A stretch of DNA of 64,000 nucleotides from Porphyromonadaceae bacterium UBA7572 (GCA_002476625.1 DLLC01000063.1:1-64000), one strand, 5' to 3'; positions 8,581-17,889 are shown, counted from the first letter of the stretch. Translations and numbers: made by a program. The notes: generated by a model from the letters alone, not told the origin.

Positions 8581-10340
8581 CACTTTATGATATTAAGCAC
8601 ATCGTCCACTATCTGCTCATCGAGCAAGCGATTGTCGGAGAGCAGCTGCTGAAGGTCATAACGGTCGTAAAGGTCTTTCTTCACACCGCACACCAGCACT
8701 TTCATGTCGGTGGCGCCGTAATATGAGGCAATGCGCTCACCAAAGCCACCGTCCTTGCAGCCGTCCTCAAGGGTCACCACAAGCTGGTGGTCGGCCTTCA
8801 GCGCATTGAGCGTGTCGGTGTCCACGGCGTTAAGGTAGCGAGGGTTGATGAGTGTGGCGTCGATGCCCTTGTCGGCGAGCAGGCGAACCACATTCTCACC
8901 TTTCTGATAAAATGATCCGGCTGCAACGATTGCCACCTTCGAGCCTTTGTGAGCCACCTTGTATGCCGGCTCATAGGCGTAGTCGGTGTCCACGGCTTCC
9001 GCAGTGTGAATCACACCGTTGCTTGGCACGCGAATGGCGATAGGCTTCTTGTCTTGAAGGATAGCCCAGCGGAGCATGGCAAAATACTCCTCGCAGGTGG
9101 TAGGTGCCAAGTAGATGAGATTGGGAATGCTGCACAGCATCGGTATGTCGAACAGGCCGATGTGGGTGATGTCGTTCATTGAGGCAGTGCCGCCCCACAT
9201 CACATTGATGACGGCGGGGTTGGAGTTGATGCACAGGTCCTGCGCTATCTGGTCGTAGGTGCGCTGAATGAAGGTGCTGTACACCGTCCACACCGGGTGC
9301 AGTCCGCCTTTCGCCATACCAGAAATCATAGCCACGGCCTGCTCTTCTGCGATGCCCATGTCGATGTGCTGCTTGCCAGCCTCCTTGCGCTTCTCTGGCG
9401 AGAAGCCCGCGGCCGATGGCGTTCCGGCTGTCACAGCTATGAGGGTCTTGTCGTGCTTCATCTCCCGGAGCATCCAGTCGCTGTAAAGCTGCTCATAGCT
9501 CTCGCAGGGAGCACTTGCAGGGCGGCTTCCGTCTTCGCGGTTGAAGGGAGCGCCGTAGTGCCAGGCCTCCTTATTGGCCACTGCGGGCGCAAACCCATGC
9601 CCCTTCTCTGTATGGATATGCACCACGGTGGGCTTTTGGGTGCCCTTCACGCTCTTGAACACCTCAATCAGCTTCGCCACATCGTTGCCCTCTTCCAGAT
9701 ATTTATAATCAAAGCCCCACGCCTTGAACCAGTTGTGTTCACAAGTGCCATGGCTCTGGCGCAAAGCGCGCAGATTCTTGTAGATGCCACCATGGTTCTC
9801 GGCTATCGACATTTCATTGTCGTTCACCACAATGATGATTCCTGTGCCCAGCTCGGAAGCCTCGTCAAGTCCCTCAAATGCCTCACCGCCAGAGAGCGAC
9901 CCGTCGCCAATCACAGCGATGATGTTTTCGTGAGTTCCCTTGATGTCGCGCGCCTTCTGCAAGCCGGTGGCAAGGCTGATGGAAGTGGAGGTGTGCCCCA
10001 CCTCAAAGTTGTCGTAAACAGGGCTCTCGGCTGGCGACGAGTAACCAGATATGGCGTTCATGTCGTCGAGGTTGCCAAGGAAGCCCGAGGCGCGGCCAGT
10101 AAGCACCTTGTGTGGATAGCACTGGTGGCTCACGTCGAACACCAATTTGTCGGCGGGCGCGTCAAACACATAGTGCAGCGCCACGGTGGCCTCCACAAAG
10201 CCAAGGTTTGGGCCCACGTGTCCGCCATGCTTGCTCACACGGTTCAGCACGGCGTCGCGGGTCTCATCGGCCACAATCTCCAGTTCTTTCAAACTCAGCT
10301 TTTTTAAGTCGGCTGGCGACTGTATCTTTTCTATATACAT
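8580..10340 (-). CDS. Divergent 1-deoxy-D-xylulose-5-phosphate synthase-like / transketolase-family enzyme
   Basis: 586 residues from the ATG at 10340 (MYIEKIQSPADLKKLSL); the longer frame extends into promoter sequence. The domain order is that of DXS: a TPP-binding half with GDGSLSGGEAFEGLDEASEL, a pyrimidine domain with MGIAEEQAVAMISGMAKGG (catalytic Glu kept, usual EQH changed to EEQ) and a C-terminal transketolase domain. The DRAG segment of true DXS is replaced by MWGGTASMNDITHIG. Bacteroidales often carry such a second DXS-like gene besides the housekeeping dxs. It may make DXP or join a different aldehyde acceptor. It is the first gene of the operon. Confidence 0.85.
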   Translation of the reverse strand: MYIEKIQSPADLKKLSLKELEIVADETRDAVLNRVSKHGGHVGPNLGFVEATVALHYVFDAPADKLVFDVSHQCYPHKVLTGRASGFLGNLDDMNAISGYSSPAESPVYDNFEVGHTSTSISLATGLQKARDIKGTHENIIAVIGDGSLSGGEAFEGLDEASELGTGIIIVVNDNEMSIAENHGGIYKNLRALRQSHGTCEHNWFKAWGFDYKYLEEGNDVAKLIEVFKSVKGTQKPTVVHIHTEKGHGFAPAVANKEAWHYGAPFNREDGSRPASAPCESYEQLYSDWMLREMKHDKTLIAVTAGTPSAAGFSPEKRKEAGKQHIDMGIAEEQAVAMISGMAKGGLHPVWTVYSTFIQRTYDQIAQDLCINSNPAVINVMWGGTASMNDITHIGLFDIPMLCSIPNLIYLAPTTCEEYFAMLRWAILQDKKPIAIRVPSNGVIHTAEAVDTDYAYEPAYKVAHKGSKVAIVAAGSFYQKGENVVRLLADKGIDATLINPRYLNAVDTDTLNALKADHQLVVTLEDGCKDGGFGERIASYYGATDMKVLVCGVKKDLYDRYDLQQLLSDNRLLDEQIVDDVLNIIK

Positions 10341-10385
10341 TGTCAGTATTATTTTGGGATTTGTGATTTCATTTCTTATCGAGAG

Positions 10386-10416
10386 CAAAATTACTCACAT
10401 GGTGCCAAAAAGGCAA
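10386..10416 (-). promoter_or_regulatory. Promoter of the DXS-like/AraC operon
   Basis: Minus strand: TTG at 10414-10416, a 20-nt spacer, and TAATTTTG at 10386-10393. The transcript start is near 10380, about 40 nt ahead of the ATG at 10340. This also argues against the longer frame to 10388. Confidence 0.75.
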
Positions 10417-10477
10417 TACCCAAAATACCGAAATTTTTACCTTAATTTCTTCACCCACAGCAAGGGGGGGGGGAGTA

Positions 10478-12670
10478 TCAGTTATCCAGTTCAAGCTGGT
10501 TCTTGATAAGCTCATAATATTTGCCTTTTTTTGCCACAAGCTCCCCATGTGTGCCCTGCTCCGCTATTTTCCCCTTTTCCAAAAAGATGATATTGTCGGC
10601 ATTCACCACTGTGCTCAACCTATGAGCCACCACTATCACCGTGCGACCCTTGAAAAACTCTTTAAGGTTGTCCATGATCTTGCGCTCGTTGATGGTGTCG
10701 AGCGATGATGTGGCCTCGTCAAAAATCAATAGTTGCGGGTCTTTATATATGGTGCGCGCTATCAATATCCTCTGTTTCTGACCTTGGCTCAACTCTATGC
10801 CAGTGGAGCCTATCCTCATACCGTACTGCCCGGGTTGCTTCTCTATAAATTCATCAATGCACGCTAATTTGGCGGCATGCCTAACACGCTCCTCGTCAGG
10901 GGCGCTGTCACCCAAAGCAATGTTCTCCATAATGGTGCCACTGAACACCCGCCCGTCTTGAAGCACCACGCCACACTGCCGCCGCCAGCTGTCCACGCTC
11001 ATTGAGGCAAGGCTCATTCCGTCAATCTCCACACCGCCCTGTTGAGGAAAATAAAAGCCAAGTATCAGCTTTATCAATGTGGTCTTTCCACTTCCGCTAT
11101 TACCCACTATTGCTGTGGCTTTGTTGGCTGGAAAGAATGCCGACAGCCCTTCAAACACATTGGGGCTGAAACTGCCCTCATATTTAAACCATACGTCGCT
11201 CACCCGAATGCCATCACTCAGCGAGCCACGGCAATTCTCACCCTGCACCATTTCCTCTTCCTTACGCTGCACTTCCGACAGGCGCGAGAGTGACACCTTA
11301 AACATTTGATACTGGGTGACAAGCGACTGTATCTGCTCCACAGGGCCTCCCAACTGCCCCAAAATGTAGCTGATGCTCATCAGAATGCCCATCGACAAGT
11401 CGCCATGAATGGTCAGCACGCAGCAAAAGCAAATAATCACTATGTCACGAAGCCGATTGATGGTGCTTCTACCCACATTCTGCTTATAGTTCAGCGTCAT
11501 TTGTCGTAGCATCAAATCGTTGATATGCTTCTGATTGCGCTCCCATTTCTCTTTTTCTGCACTTTGAGCCACATTCGCCTTGATGTCGGGCATATTGCCG
11601 ACAATCTCATAAAGCAGATTGCGATTGCGAGCATTTTCGGTAAAAAGGGAATAGTCGAGAAATTTTCGCTCATGCACAAAATGCAAGTCCCACAGCATCA
11701 CCACAAGCGACAGTGCTATGAATATGGCTGTGGCAGCACAGCTATAATAGGCCAGCAGCACAAAATAAACCACCGCATTGGCGAGGTAGTAGAATATGCT
11801 GATCAGATTGTCGACAAGGAAACTTCTTATTCTACCGAAGTCATCAAGTCGCTGAATGAACTCCGTGTTGAGCCGAGTGTCGAAGTATTTCATGGGGAGC
11901 CTCATCAACTTGTCAAGCAACTCTCCCACATACTCCAGACCCACATGAAGATTCACGCGGCTTAGCATATAGGAGCTGAACGAGCTGGATATCACATACC
12001 CAATGAAAAACGACAACTGCACAAGGAATAGCCTGACCACCACCGGCTCATTTTTCAGAGCCACGCCGCTGTCGATAATCGACTGGTAAATAAACGGCAC
12101 CATCCATCCACAGCCCATCGACACCGCCATCAGTGCCACAGAGGATCCGATTTTCCGCCATGACGGCACATATTTCCATATCAGCCTCTTTGCCAACGTC
12201 CAGTCATTCCTTTGCTTTGGAAACTCGGCAAGGTAGAAATGCTGCGTGGGCTTCACTATCAGCGCTCTTCCATATTCCTTTCCCGCCACATACCAGCAGC
12301 GCTCAAACTCATCACGGGTGAACGTCATTTTTCCATTCGACGGGTCGGCAATATGAAAATAGCAGTTGCCCCTGCGGTCGGCTGTCACTCTATACAGCAC
12401 CACGAAATGGTTGGCGTTCCAATGCAGGATAATGGGAAATGGAATTTTCTGAAGCTGTGCGCTTCTTGACTCCGCCACCACTGCGTCAAAGCCCAGCTCC
12501 TCCGACCGCTGTTTAAGGTCTCGCATCGTGACTCCTATGCGCGAGATGCTCAGCCCGTCTTTGATATGCTGCTGCGGCACGCACTTACCATAAAAAGCAC
12601 AGATCATTTGCAGACAAGCTGGGCCACAATCTGTGCTTTCTAATTGCCAATATAGTTTGAAGCTTTTCAA
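10478..12670 (-). CDS. C39-peptidase ABC exporter (peptide leader-processing transporter)
   Basis: 730 residues in the order C39 peptidase (1-130), six-helix ABC membrane domain (~160-440), ATPase (~480-725). The protease triad is visible: Cys15 in STDCGPAC with oxyanion Gln9, His88 in HWNANHFVVLYR, and Asp109 in ADPSNGK. The ATPase has GNSGSGKTT, LSQGQKQR and LLIFDEATSSLD. Such exporters cut leader peptides after a GG-like site and export the core. The start codon appears to be TTG, since an in-frame TAA lies 6 nt upstream and no usable ATG precedes Cys15. It is the last gene of the RiPP operon. No HlyD-type adaptor gene is next to it. Confidence 0.95.
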   Translation of the reverse strand: MKSFKLYWQLESTDCGPACLQMICAFYGKCVPQQHIKDGLSISRIGVTMRDLKQRSEELGFDAVVAESRSAQLQKIPFPIILHWNANHFVVLYRVTADRRGNCYFHIADPSNGKMTFTRDEFERCWYVAGKEYGRALIVKPTQHFYLAEFPKQRNDWTLAKRLIWKYVPSWRKIGSSVALMAVSMGCGWMVPFIYQSIIDSGVALKNEPVVVRLFLVQLSFFIGYVISSSFSSYMLSRVNLHVGLEYVGELLDKLMRLPMKYFDTRLNTEFIQRLDDFGRIRSFLVDNLISIFYYLANAVVYFVLLAYYSCAATAIFIALSLVVMLWDLHFVHERKFLDYSLFTENARNRNLLYEIVGNMPDIKANVAQSAEKEKWERNQKHINDLMLRQMTLNYKQNVGRSTINRLRDIVIICFCCVLTIHGDLSMGILMSISYILGQLGGPVEQIQSLVTQYQMFKVSLSRLSEVQRKEEEMVQGENCRGSLSDGIRVSDVWFKYEGSFSPNVFEGLSAFFPANKATAIVGNSGSGKTTLIKLILGFYFPQQGGVEIDGMSLASMSVDSWRRQCGVVLQDGRVFSGTIMENIALGDSAPDEERVRHAAKLACIDEFIEKQPGQYGMRIGSTGIELSQGQKQRILIARTIYKDPQLLIFDEATSSLDTINERKIMDNLKEFFKGRTVIVVAHRLSTVVNADNIIFLEKGKIAEQGTHGELVAKKGKYYELIKNQLELDN

Positions 12671-12692
12671 GCCTTATTCATAAAGGTCGTCG

Positions 12693-15056
12693 TCAATAAT
12701 TCACATTCACGCCCTGCTCAATTCCGCTGCTCTTGAGCGAATGCTTTGCCTTCTCCTTCTTCTTTCCATAGTCAAGACGGTAAGTGATACCCACCACCAC
12801 CATATTCGCATTGTCTTTAATGCTTTGCATCATTTCCACAGGGTGAACATCAGAAATTGTAGTCTGATTGTAGATAGCACCCCGCTTGGTGAATAGGTTC
12901 ACTCCCATAAGGGTGAAAGTCCAATTTTTGTGACGATATCTAACCTGCACATAATCCCATCTGTCACCGACAGAAAATACGTTGCCTGAAAAATACTGCC
13001 TACGCCTAATCTGATAGTCAATAGTAATGTCCCAGCCTCCCCAATAAGCATTTGCAGTCACCGAGCCATAAAGACGCTCTCTGTTGTATTTCTTGCCGTG
13101 CAAGTCGGGGCGATGGTTGTCATAGCCAAGTTTGCCATATATCGAGAAGTGGTTGTTAAACAGGTTGTCAAGGGTCACAAACCACTCTAAGTTCCACAAA
13201 TCATCATGCTGACCGTTGATAGCCCTACTCATAAATTTTTGGTAATAGGGGCTTGCCGCATCGCTGATGTAAGTGTAGTCGTAATAAATAGGATTGGTAG
13301 TTCGGCTGTAAGAGAGCCACAGTGAGGTATTGAACTTGCGGTAAACGTAGCGCACATACAGTCTGTTTCGGAAATACTCTGACGGCTTCAAATTTGGGTT
13401 GCCCTGGCGCACAGATATATTGTCGAGCACTTGAATCAGTTCCGACTGCTGCGAAATGGACGGCATAGAAGGGTCGTACATGAACAGGTAGTTCGCGCTC
13501 ACATGGTTAGAGAATATATAGTTCATGGTCACGTTGGCCTTGAAGCGCGACGCGTTCATCACATAGCCATTGTTCTTGTTATGGTCGCTTTGGAATGCCA
13601 AATTCGCACCGAGGTTGAATTTATTGAACCGGCCAAAAAGCTGGGTGTAGATCGACAAGTGGTTCTGGTCGATTTTATCAGTAGCCACAGCCGCGTCGTT
13701 GGTCTGCGAATTGTCGGTGGAGTTGTAATAGTCCTGCACGCCGAAGTTGGTGGTAAATTTGCTGCCGAAAGCCTTCGAATACATCACTTCGGCATTTCCT
13801 CGCCATGCCTTGTTTTCGGTGATGTTGTCCCAATGCTTATTCAACGCTTCTTCATCGAACACGTCGTTTGAATTTCTGGCGTAGTTGCCCGATGAGTATG
13901 CGCCGCCTGCTGTAGCTTCAATGCTCTGGCTGTCGTCGATTTGCTTTCTGAAAAACAGGCTAAAGTCCGGAGAGGTAAAGTCCGACTTACGGTGCAGGAG
14001 CCGGCTGTACTTTTTCGTCACCACATTCCCCATTTCTGTGTTTAAAGAATTATCGTCATAAACACTGTTGAAGAATGTCACATTTGTGCTGAGTGCCAGC
14101 ATGGTATTGGGGTTGTGCATATAGGTGTATTCAAAACCCAAGTTATGGGTCAGATAGCTGAAGTATGATGGAATACCCTTGCTTTCACGCACAATATCGT
14201 TCTCCCTGCCTATAAATCGCTCTGTGGTATTGATGTAGCGCTTATCGTAGTCGCGCCAACTGGCTCCGTAATTAAAATCAAACTCAGATTTCTTATAGTG
14301 ATAGTTCACGCCAAGGCGGCCATCCATATTCCCCGTTGTGACAGCGCTGTTGTAGTCGGCAAGCACATAGCCACCGTCGTTACGAGGCTTCAAAATAAAG
14401 TTAATCACTTGCACATTGCCATATCGGATATCCGGATTGTCGTGGTATTCCACCCTCAGCACCTCGTCAGGACTGATAGAGAGCACGTGATTCATATTGG
14501 TCGGCTTTCCGTTGATTTTAAACACCGGCGTTTTTTCTTCCACCTTAACCTGTTTCAACGACTCATTCACTGTCACGCCCGGCATTTTAATCTGGAGTTT
14601 GCTCAGCAGCGAGAGACCATTGGTGGCACGCTCCACTTCACTCGAAGTGGGGATAATGATATACCTGTCGGCTTTTTGTGTAACCGACTGGGCAGTAACG
14701 GTCACCTCGTCAAGCTTCACCGACTTCTGGCTGAGGTACACAGTGCCAAGGTCAAGGTATGCGTCAGGTGTTCCCACCACATCCATATACACAGGCATAA
14801 GCCCCTCTTTTGAAATCTCCAATGAAAGCGCGGAGTCGTTCACATTCACCGACTGAAACTGACCATTCTCATCCGTCTCTATGCCCAAACGAAACACACC
14901 TTCCTTGTTTTTACCTTCTATAACAGCTTTTCTGATTGGCTTGCCAGATGCATCAACTATCTTTCCCGTCACCACATAGCCTAACATCTGCAAAGGCAAC
15001 AATGAAATAAACATCAAAATCAACGAACGTAATATAAGAGTGTAGTTTTTTATCAT
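12693..15056 (-). CDS. Outer-membrane beta-barrel protein with carboxypeptidase-regulatory domain (TonB-receptor-like, OMP_b-brl_3 type)
   Basis: 787 residues from the ATG at 15056; a longer frame would overlap the radical SAM gene. A signal peptide (LILMFISLLPLQMLG) is followed by a CarboxypepD_reg domain (VVTGKIVDASGKPIRKAVIEG), the linker LDEVTVTAQSVTQKADRY, a reduced plug-like region (~150-230) and a long barrel. It has the look of the TonB-dependent receptor-like barrels common in Bacteroidales peptide clusters. It lies between the maturase and the exporter in one operon, so it may let the peptide out, take it back in, or act as a receptor. The direction cannot be told from sequence. Confidence 0.9.
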   Translation of the reverse strand: MIKNYTLILRSLILMFISLLPLQMLGYVVTGKIVDASGKPIRKAVIEGKNKEGVFRLGIETDENGQFQSVNVNDSALSLEISKEGLMPVYMDVVGTPDAYLDLGTVYLSQKSVKLDEVTVTAQSVTQKADRYIIIPTSSEVERATNGLSLLSKLQIKMPGVTVNESLKQVKVEEKTPVFKINGKPTNMNHVLSISPDEVLRVEYHDNPDIRYGNVQVINFILKPRNDGGYVLADYNSAVTTGNMDGRLGVNYHYKKSEFDFNYGASWRDYDKRYINTTERFIGRENDIVRESKGIPSYFSYLTHNLGFEYTYMHNPNTMLALSTNVTFFNSVYDDNSLNTEMGNVVTKKYSRLLHRKSDFTSPDFSLFFRKQIDDSQSIEATAGGAYSSGNYARNSNDVFDEEALNKHWDNITENKAWRGNAEVMYSKAFGSKFTTNFGVQDYYNSTDNSQTNDAAVATDKIDQNHLSIYTQLFGRFNKFNLGANLAFQSDHNKNNGYVMNASRFKANVTMNYIFSNHVSANYLFMYDPSMPSISQQSELIQVLDNISVRQGNPNLKPSEYFRNRLYVRYVYRKFNTSLWLSYSRTTNPIYYDYTYISDAASPYYQKFMSRAINGQHDDLWNLEWFVTLDNLFNNHFSIYGKLGYDNHRPDLHGKKYNRERLYGSVTANAYWGGWDITIDYQIRRRQYFSGNVFSVGDRWDYVQVRYRHKNWTFTLMGVNLFTKRGAIYNQTTISDVHPVEMMQSIKDNANMVVVGITYRLDYGKKKEKAKHSLKSSGIEQGVNVNY

Positions 15057-15102
15057 AGGTTTTGCTTTTTGTAATTTAAAAATATCAGAGTAGGCTGCAC
15101 AT

Positions 15103-16356
15103 CTATTTCCACACATATCGAATATTATACAGCAGTTTATTCATCACCACATCCTCTTTTTGTTTTTCATCAAAGCCAAGAATGCAGAAATCTTTCTCGT
15201 TCTCAAGCGTTCTGGAAGTGCAGCCGCCATGGCATATCGGGAAAATGGCGCAACTCAGGCAAGGCTTGTTGGTGAATTTTGAAGCCATACGCTTCTCTAA
15301 AGCGTCGTTCTCCCATACAATGTCTCCATCTTGGCTTAAATAGCCGTCTCTCCTTGAGTTTTCAAAATCCACCGCAGTACACTTATACACGTCTCCATTA
15401 TAGTTTACAACGGCACTGCTTCTCAAATCGCCATAGCAGCGCTCTCCGAACAATTGCTCCGAAGCCAAGATACCGACATTTGTGAAGGCATCAACAGCGA
15501 CTCCGATATCTTCAGAACATGCGCCAACGTCTTGCCATACTTTGTGAAAAGAGACATCAAGGCATCGTTTTGCATCTTCGGTCAAGTCAGAGAAACTTTC
15601 GGGAATTTTGCCTACGCTGTCAATGTTTTCTTTTGTATAGTTAATGCGTAGCGTCACCTTTATTCCGTTTTCTATCAATTCTTTAATGGTGCTCACAATT
15701 ATTTTGTAGGAGCCTTTTCCTCCCACAAAGTGCCTGTTGGCGTCATGTGTTGGCTCATCGCCGTCAAGAGTGATCTGCGCAAAATTGAAGCCATATTGCA
15801 AGAGCTGCTCTATTCTTTCGTGTGTGAGTAATGACCCATTCGTGGTGCAGTTACATGAGAATTTCACGCCAGCCCGCTTCGCCTCTTCATAACCAAATTT
15901 GATAATCGGCAGCATTACATCATCGTAGTAGAGGAACGGCTCACCTCCGAAAAATGAAAGCGTTAAGTTTTCCGACTTTGCACATAGTTTCTTAATCAGC
16001 TTGAACACCCGCTTCATTGTTTCGCCCGACATTTTCGACGGCAGGTGACTCTCATAGCAGTACCAGCAATTGAAATTGCAGTTGATGGTGGGATTGATAA
16101 TCAAGTGGGAGCGTGTAGAGCCGTATTCTTCTGCAAGCGTTCTTCTCTTATACACTTGAAGTTCGTCCACCGAATCCTGTACAAGAAAACCACCAGCTTT
16201 CAAATTATCCATGCAGGATTGCTCGTCTGGCATGCCATCTTGCAGCGATTGCCAAATTCCTTTTTTTAGAAAAAGGAACTTGTCGCTTAGGCTATTGTAC
16301 ACGATGTCAACGCCTTTTTGATGGTCAAGCAAAACGTTATATCTGCTGAATTTCAT
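15103..16356 (-). CDS. Radical SAM/SPASM peptide maturase
   Basis: 417 residues. The first ~65 look like a small PqqD/RRE-type peptide-binding domain (RYNVLLDHQKGVDIVYNS). The radical SAM cluster is CNFNCWYC (Cys93, 97, 100), with GGEP at 138-140 region. The C-terminal SPASM domain has seven cysteines (307, 326, 366, 369, 375, 379, 391) for two more iron-sulfur clusters. SPASM maturases install thioether, carbon-carbon or epimer changes on RiPP precursors. Its substrate is almost certainly the Cys-rich peptide encoded 109 bp upstream. It is probably in the GG-Bacteroidales/grasp-with-spasm neighbourhood, a placement from memory. Confidence 0.95.
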   Translation of the reverse strand: MKFSRYNVLLDHQKGVDIVYNSLSDKFLFLKKGIWQSLQDGMPDEQSCMDNLKAGGFLVQDSVDELQVYKRRTLAEEYGSTRSHLIINPTINCNFNCWYCYESHLPSKMSGETMKRVFKLIKKLCAKSENLTLSFFGGEPFLYYDDVMLPIIKFGYEEAKRAGVKFSCNCTTNGSLLTHERIEQLLQYGFNFAQITLDGDEPTHDANRHFVGGKGSYKIIVSTIKELIENGIKVTLRINYTKENIDSVGKIPESFSDLTEDAKRCLDVSFHKVWQDVGACSEDIGVAVDAFTNVGILASEQLFGERCYGDLRSSAVVNYNGDVYKCTAVDFENSRRDGYLSQDGDIVWENDALEKRMASKFTNKPCLSCAIFPICHGGCTSRTLENEKDFCILGFDEKQKEDVVMNKLLYNIRYVWK

Positions 16357-16465
16357 TTTAGAGATGTGCCGATTATTTCAACGGCTCCTTAGGTTATTCA
16401 ATGTTTACGAATCTTCAAAAAGATGATTTTACAGAGAAAGAGTAATCAAGAAGATGTGAATCCTT

Positions 16466-16690
16466 TTAGCCTTTAGTGGAAGTCCCACAACCTGGAGTGC
16501 AATTACCTCCTTGGCAATTATTCACAGTAGTTCCTCCACATCCAGTCTTCCCACAATTCGTGTCAGTATTGCAGAGGTTATTTGCGCCACTGGTTCCAAC
16601 CATTCCATCCATCAAGATAGAATCCTCATCTCTCAAAACGGTCATTTCCAATCCCTCCACAAATTCTTGCAGTTCAAGATTCCTGTCCAT
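16466..16690 (-). CDS. Cys-rich RiPP precursor peptide
   Basis: 74 residues. The leader is acidic/hydrophobic (LELQEFVEGLEMTVLRDED) and ends in ILMDG at residue 29. Counting from a cut after Gly29, Glu22 is at -8 and Leu26 at -4, the positions that C39 proteases read in double-glycine leaders; the usual GG is DG here. The predicted 45-residue core is rich in Gly, Asn and Thr with six Cys at 40, 46, 51, 59, 64 and 68 (spacing 5, 4, 7, 4, 3). It has its own promoter and is followed by a radical SAM/SPASM enzyme, a barrel protein and a C39 exporter. Cuts further on, such as after GTSGA, are possible. Confidence 0.88.
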   Translation of the reverse strand: MDRNLELQEFVEGLEMTVLRDEDSILMDGMVGTSGANNLCNTDTNCGKTGCGGTTVNNCQGGNCTPGCGTSTKG

Positions 16691-16783
16691 AGTTTTTAAT
16701 TTTAATGTTGTTAATGTATTGATAAATTCTGCTCAAAATGCTTGATTTGAGTTATTATTAGAAGTTCTCTCATCTTATACCCC

Positions 16784-16814
16784 CAAAAATAGCACAATAT
16801 TTTTTCAGCACCAA
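16784..16814 (-). promoter_or_regulatory. Promoter of the RiPP operon
   Basis: Minus strand: TTG at 16812-16814, exactly 20 nt, TATTTTTG at 16784-16791. The start is near 16777, leaving a leader of about 87 nt before the precursor ATG. The 16815-16935 stretch upstream is A/T-homopolymer rich, with TTTTTTTGATG repeated, and a 7-bp AGCGGAT/ATCCGCT pair followed by ten T on the minus strand that may weakly terminate the glycosyltransferase transcript. Confidence 0.75.
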
Positions 16815-16935
16815 CTTTTTTTTTTAAAAAAAAAAGCGGATCTCAACCATTTTTTTGATGTTTTTTTGATGTTTTGATTTTTGGCGCATCGTTCCCATCC
16901 GCTCTCTATAACAAAACACCACTCATCACCAAACA

Positions 16936-17889
16936 CTAAACCACCACTGTCTTTATAGCTTCAATTATCCTCTTGCCGAACATCAGCCCCACCTTTTTGG
17001 CGTATTCATCAGGGGAACGCAGCACACGGCTGAACAAATCTTTATACATATCCAGATTTAGATGAAACGCATAGTGTCCGCTGTCGATATATATTTTCAC
17101 AGCAATGGAAGCGACGTACAGAATCTTGCAGCAAAGCCACACCTGCGCATCTCTGCATAGTTGATGTGTGCACAGATAGTTATACAGGTCGTTGGCTACT
17201 GCCAGATGGTTGTCGGCACGGAAGATTGTCGCCACATTTGACGCTGTTATGGAATCAGCATTTTTGCGATATACATAATGCAATTCGCCAGTTACCAGCA
17301 CCTGACGAGCTTCGCACATGGCAATACTCGTCCACAGGTCATCCTCCGACATTTTGTGGTGAAACCTTAACTGCATCCTGTCGATAAACGACTTCTTAAA
17401 CAGATAGCAGAACACTAAAGGCGTGAAGGTGCATGTGCGCATAAGGCGAGCAAAGCTGTCATCTCCTTTCCACTGTTTGCCTATCATTCCACAATGAGCC
17501 TGTCTAATCTCAGTATGGCTGTCGGTAAATTCTATTTTCACACTGCCCATTGCCATTTCTGAGTCTGATATGACAAACTTATTGTAAAATGATTGAAAGT
17601 TGTCTGTTAGAACAAAATCATCACTGTCAACGAAAGTAATCACGCTGCTTGTGCAATTGTCCAGCCCGAGATTACGGGCTTCCGACACGCCTCTGTTGTC
17701 CTGGCGCAGCAATCGAATTTCACCGCTCACTGCATAATTAAGCAGTTTTTCGCAAGAGTTGTCGGTGGAGCCATCATCCACCACAATGATTTCTTTAGGC
17801 AATTGCAGCTTCAACAGGGATTCCACACACCTCACAACGTATCGCTCTGAGTTATACATCGGAACAATAATCGACACTAACGGCTTCAT
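16936..17889 (-). CDS. Glycosyltransferase family 2
   Basis: 317 residues of GT-A type: VSIIVPMYNSERYVVRCVES at the N-terminus, IIVVDDGSTDNS, and TFVDSDDF (the DxD metal site). There are no membrane spans, so it is cytosolic. The donor and acceptor are unknown. It is the last of three glycosyltransferase-like genes running toward the RiPP precursor, with a 51-bp gap to the previous one and about 245 bp to the peptide gene. It may glycosylate the peptide or belong to a surface polysaccharide. Confidence 0.9.
   Translation of the reverse strand: MKPLVSIIVPMYNSERYVVRCVESLLKLQLPKEIIVVDDGSTDNSCEKLLNYAVSGEIRLLRQDNRGVSEARNLGLDNCTSSVITFVDSDDFVLTDNFQSFYNKFVISDSEMAMGSVKIEFTDSHTEIRQAHCGMIGKQWKGDDSFARLMRTCTFTPLVFCYLFKKSFIDRMQLRFHHKMSEDDLWTSIAMCEARQVLVTGELHYVYRKNADSITASNVATIFRADNHLAVANDLYNYLCTHQLCRDAQVWLCCKILYVASIAVKIYIDSGHYAFHLNLDMYKDLFSRVLRSPDEYAKKVGLMFGKRIIEAIKTVVV

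Noticed and set aside
9297..10307. Long plus-strand frame opposite the DXS-like gene (336 codons)
   Set aside because: It is antisense to a gene with clear TPP and transketolase motifs; its translation is His/Ala/Val-rich with no domain.
10464..10473. Run of ten G as a possible phase-variable tract
   Set aside because: It lies a few bases downstream of the exporter stop codon, so length changes would not switch the reading frame.
16815..16935. Runs of A and T and repeated TTTTTTTGATG as a regulatory repeat or terminator
   Set aside because: The only stem is 7 bp with a loop of about 55 nt; too weak to call on its own.
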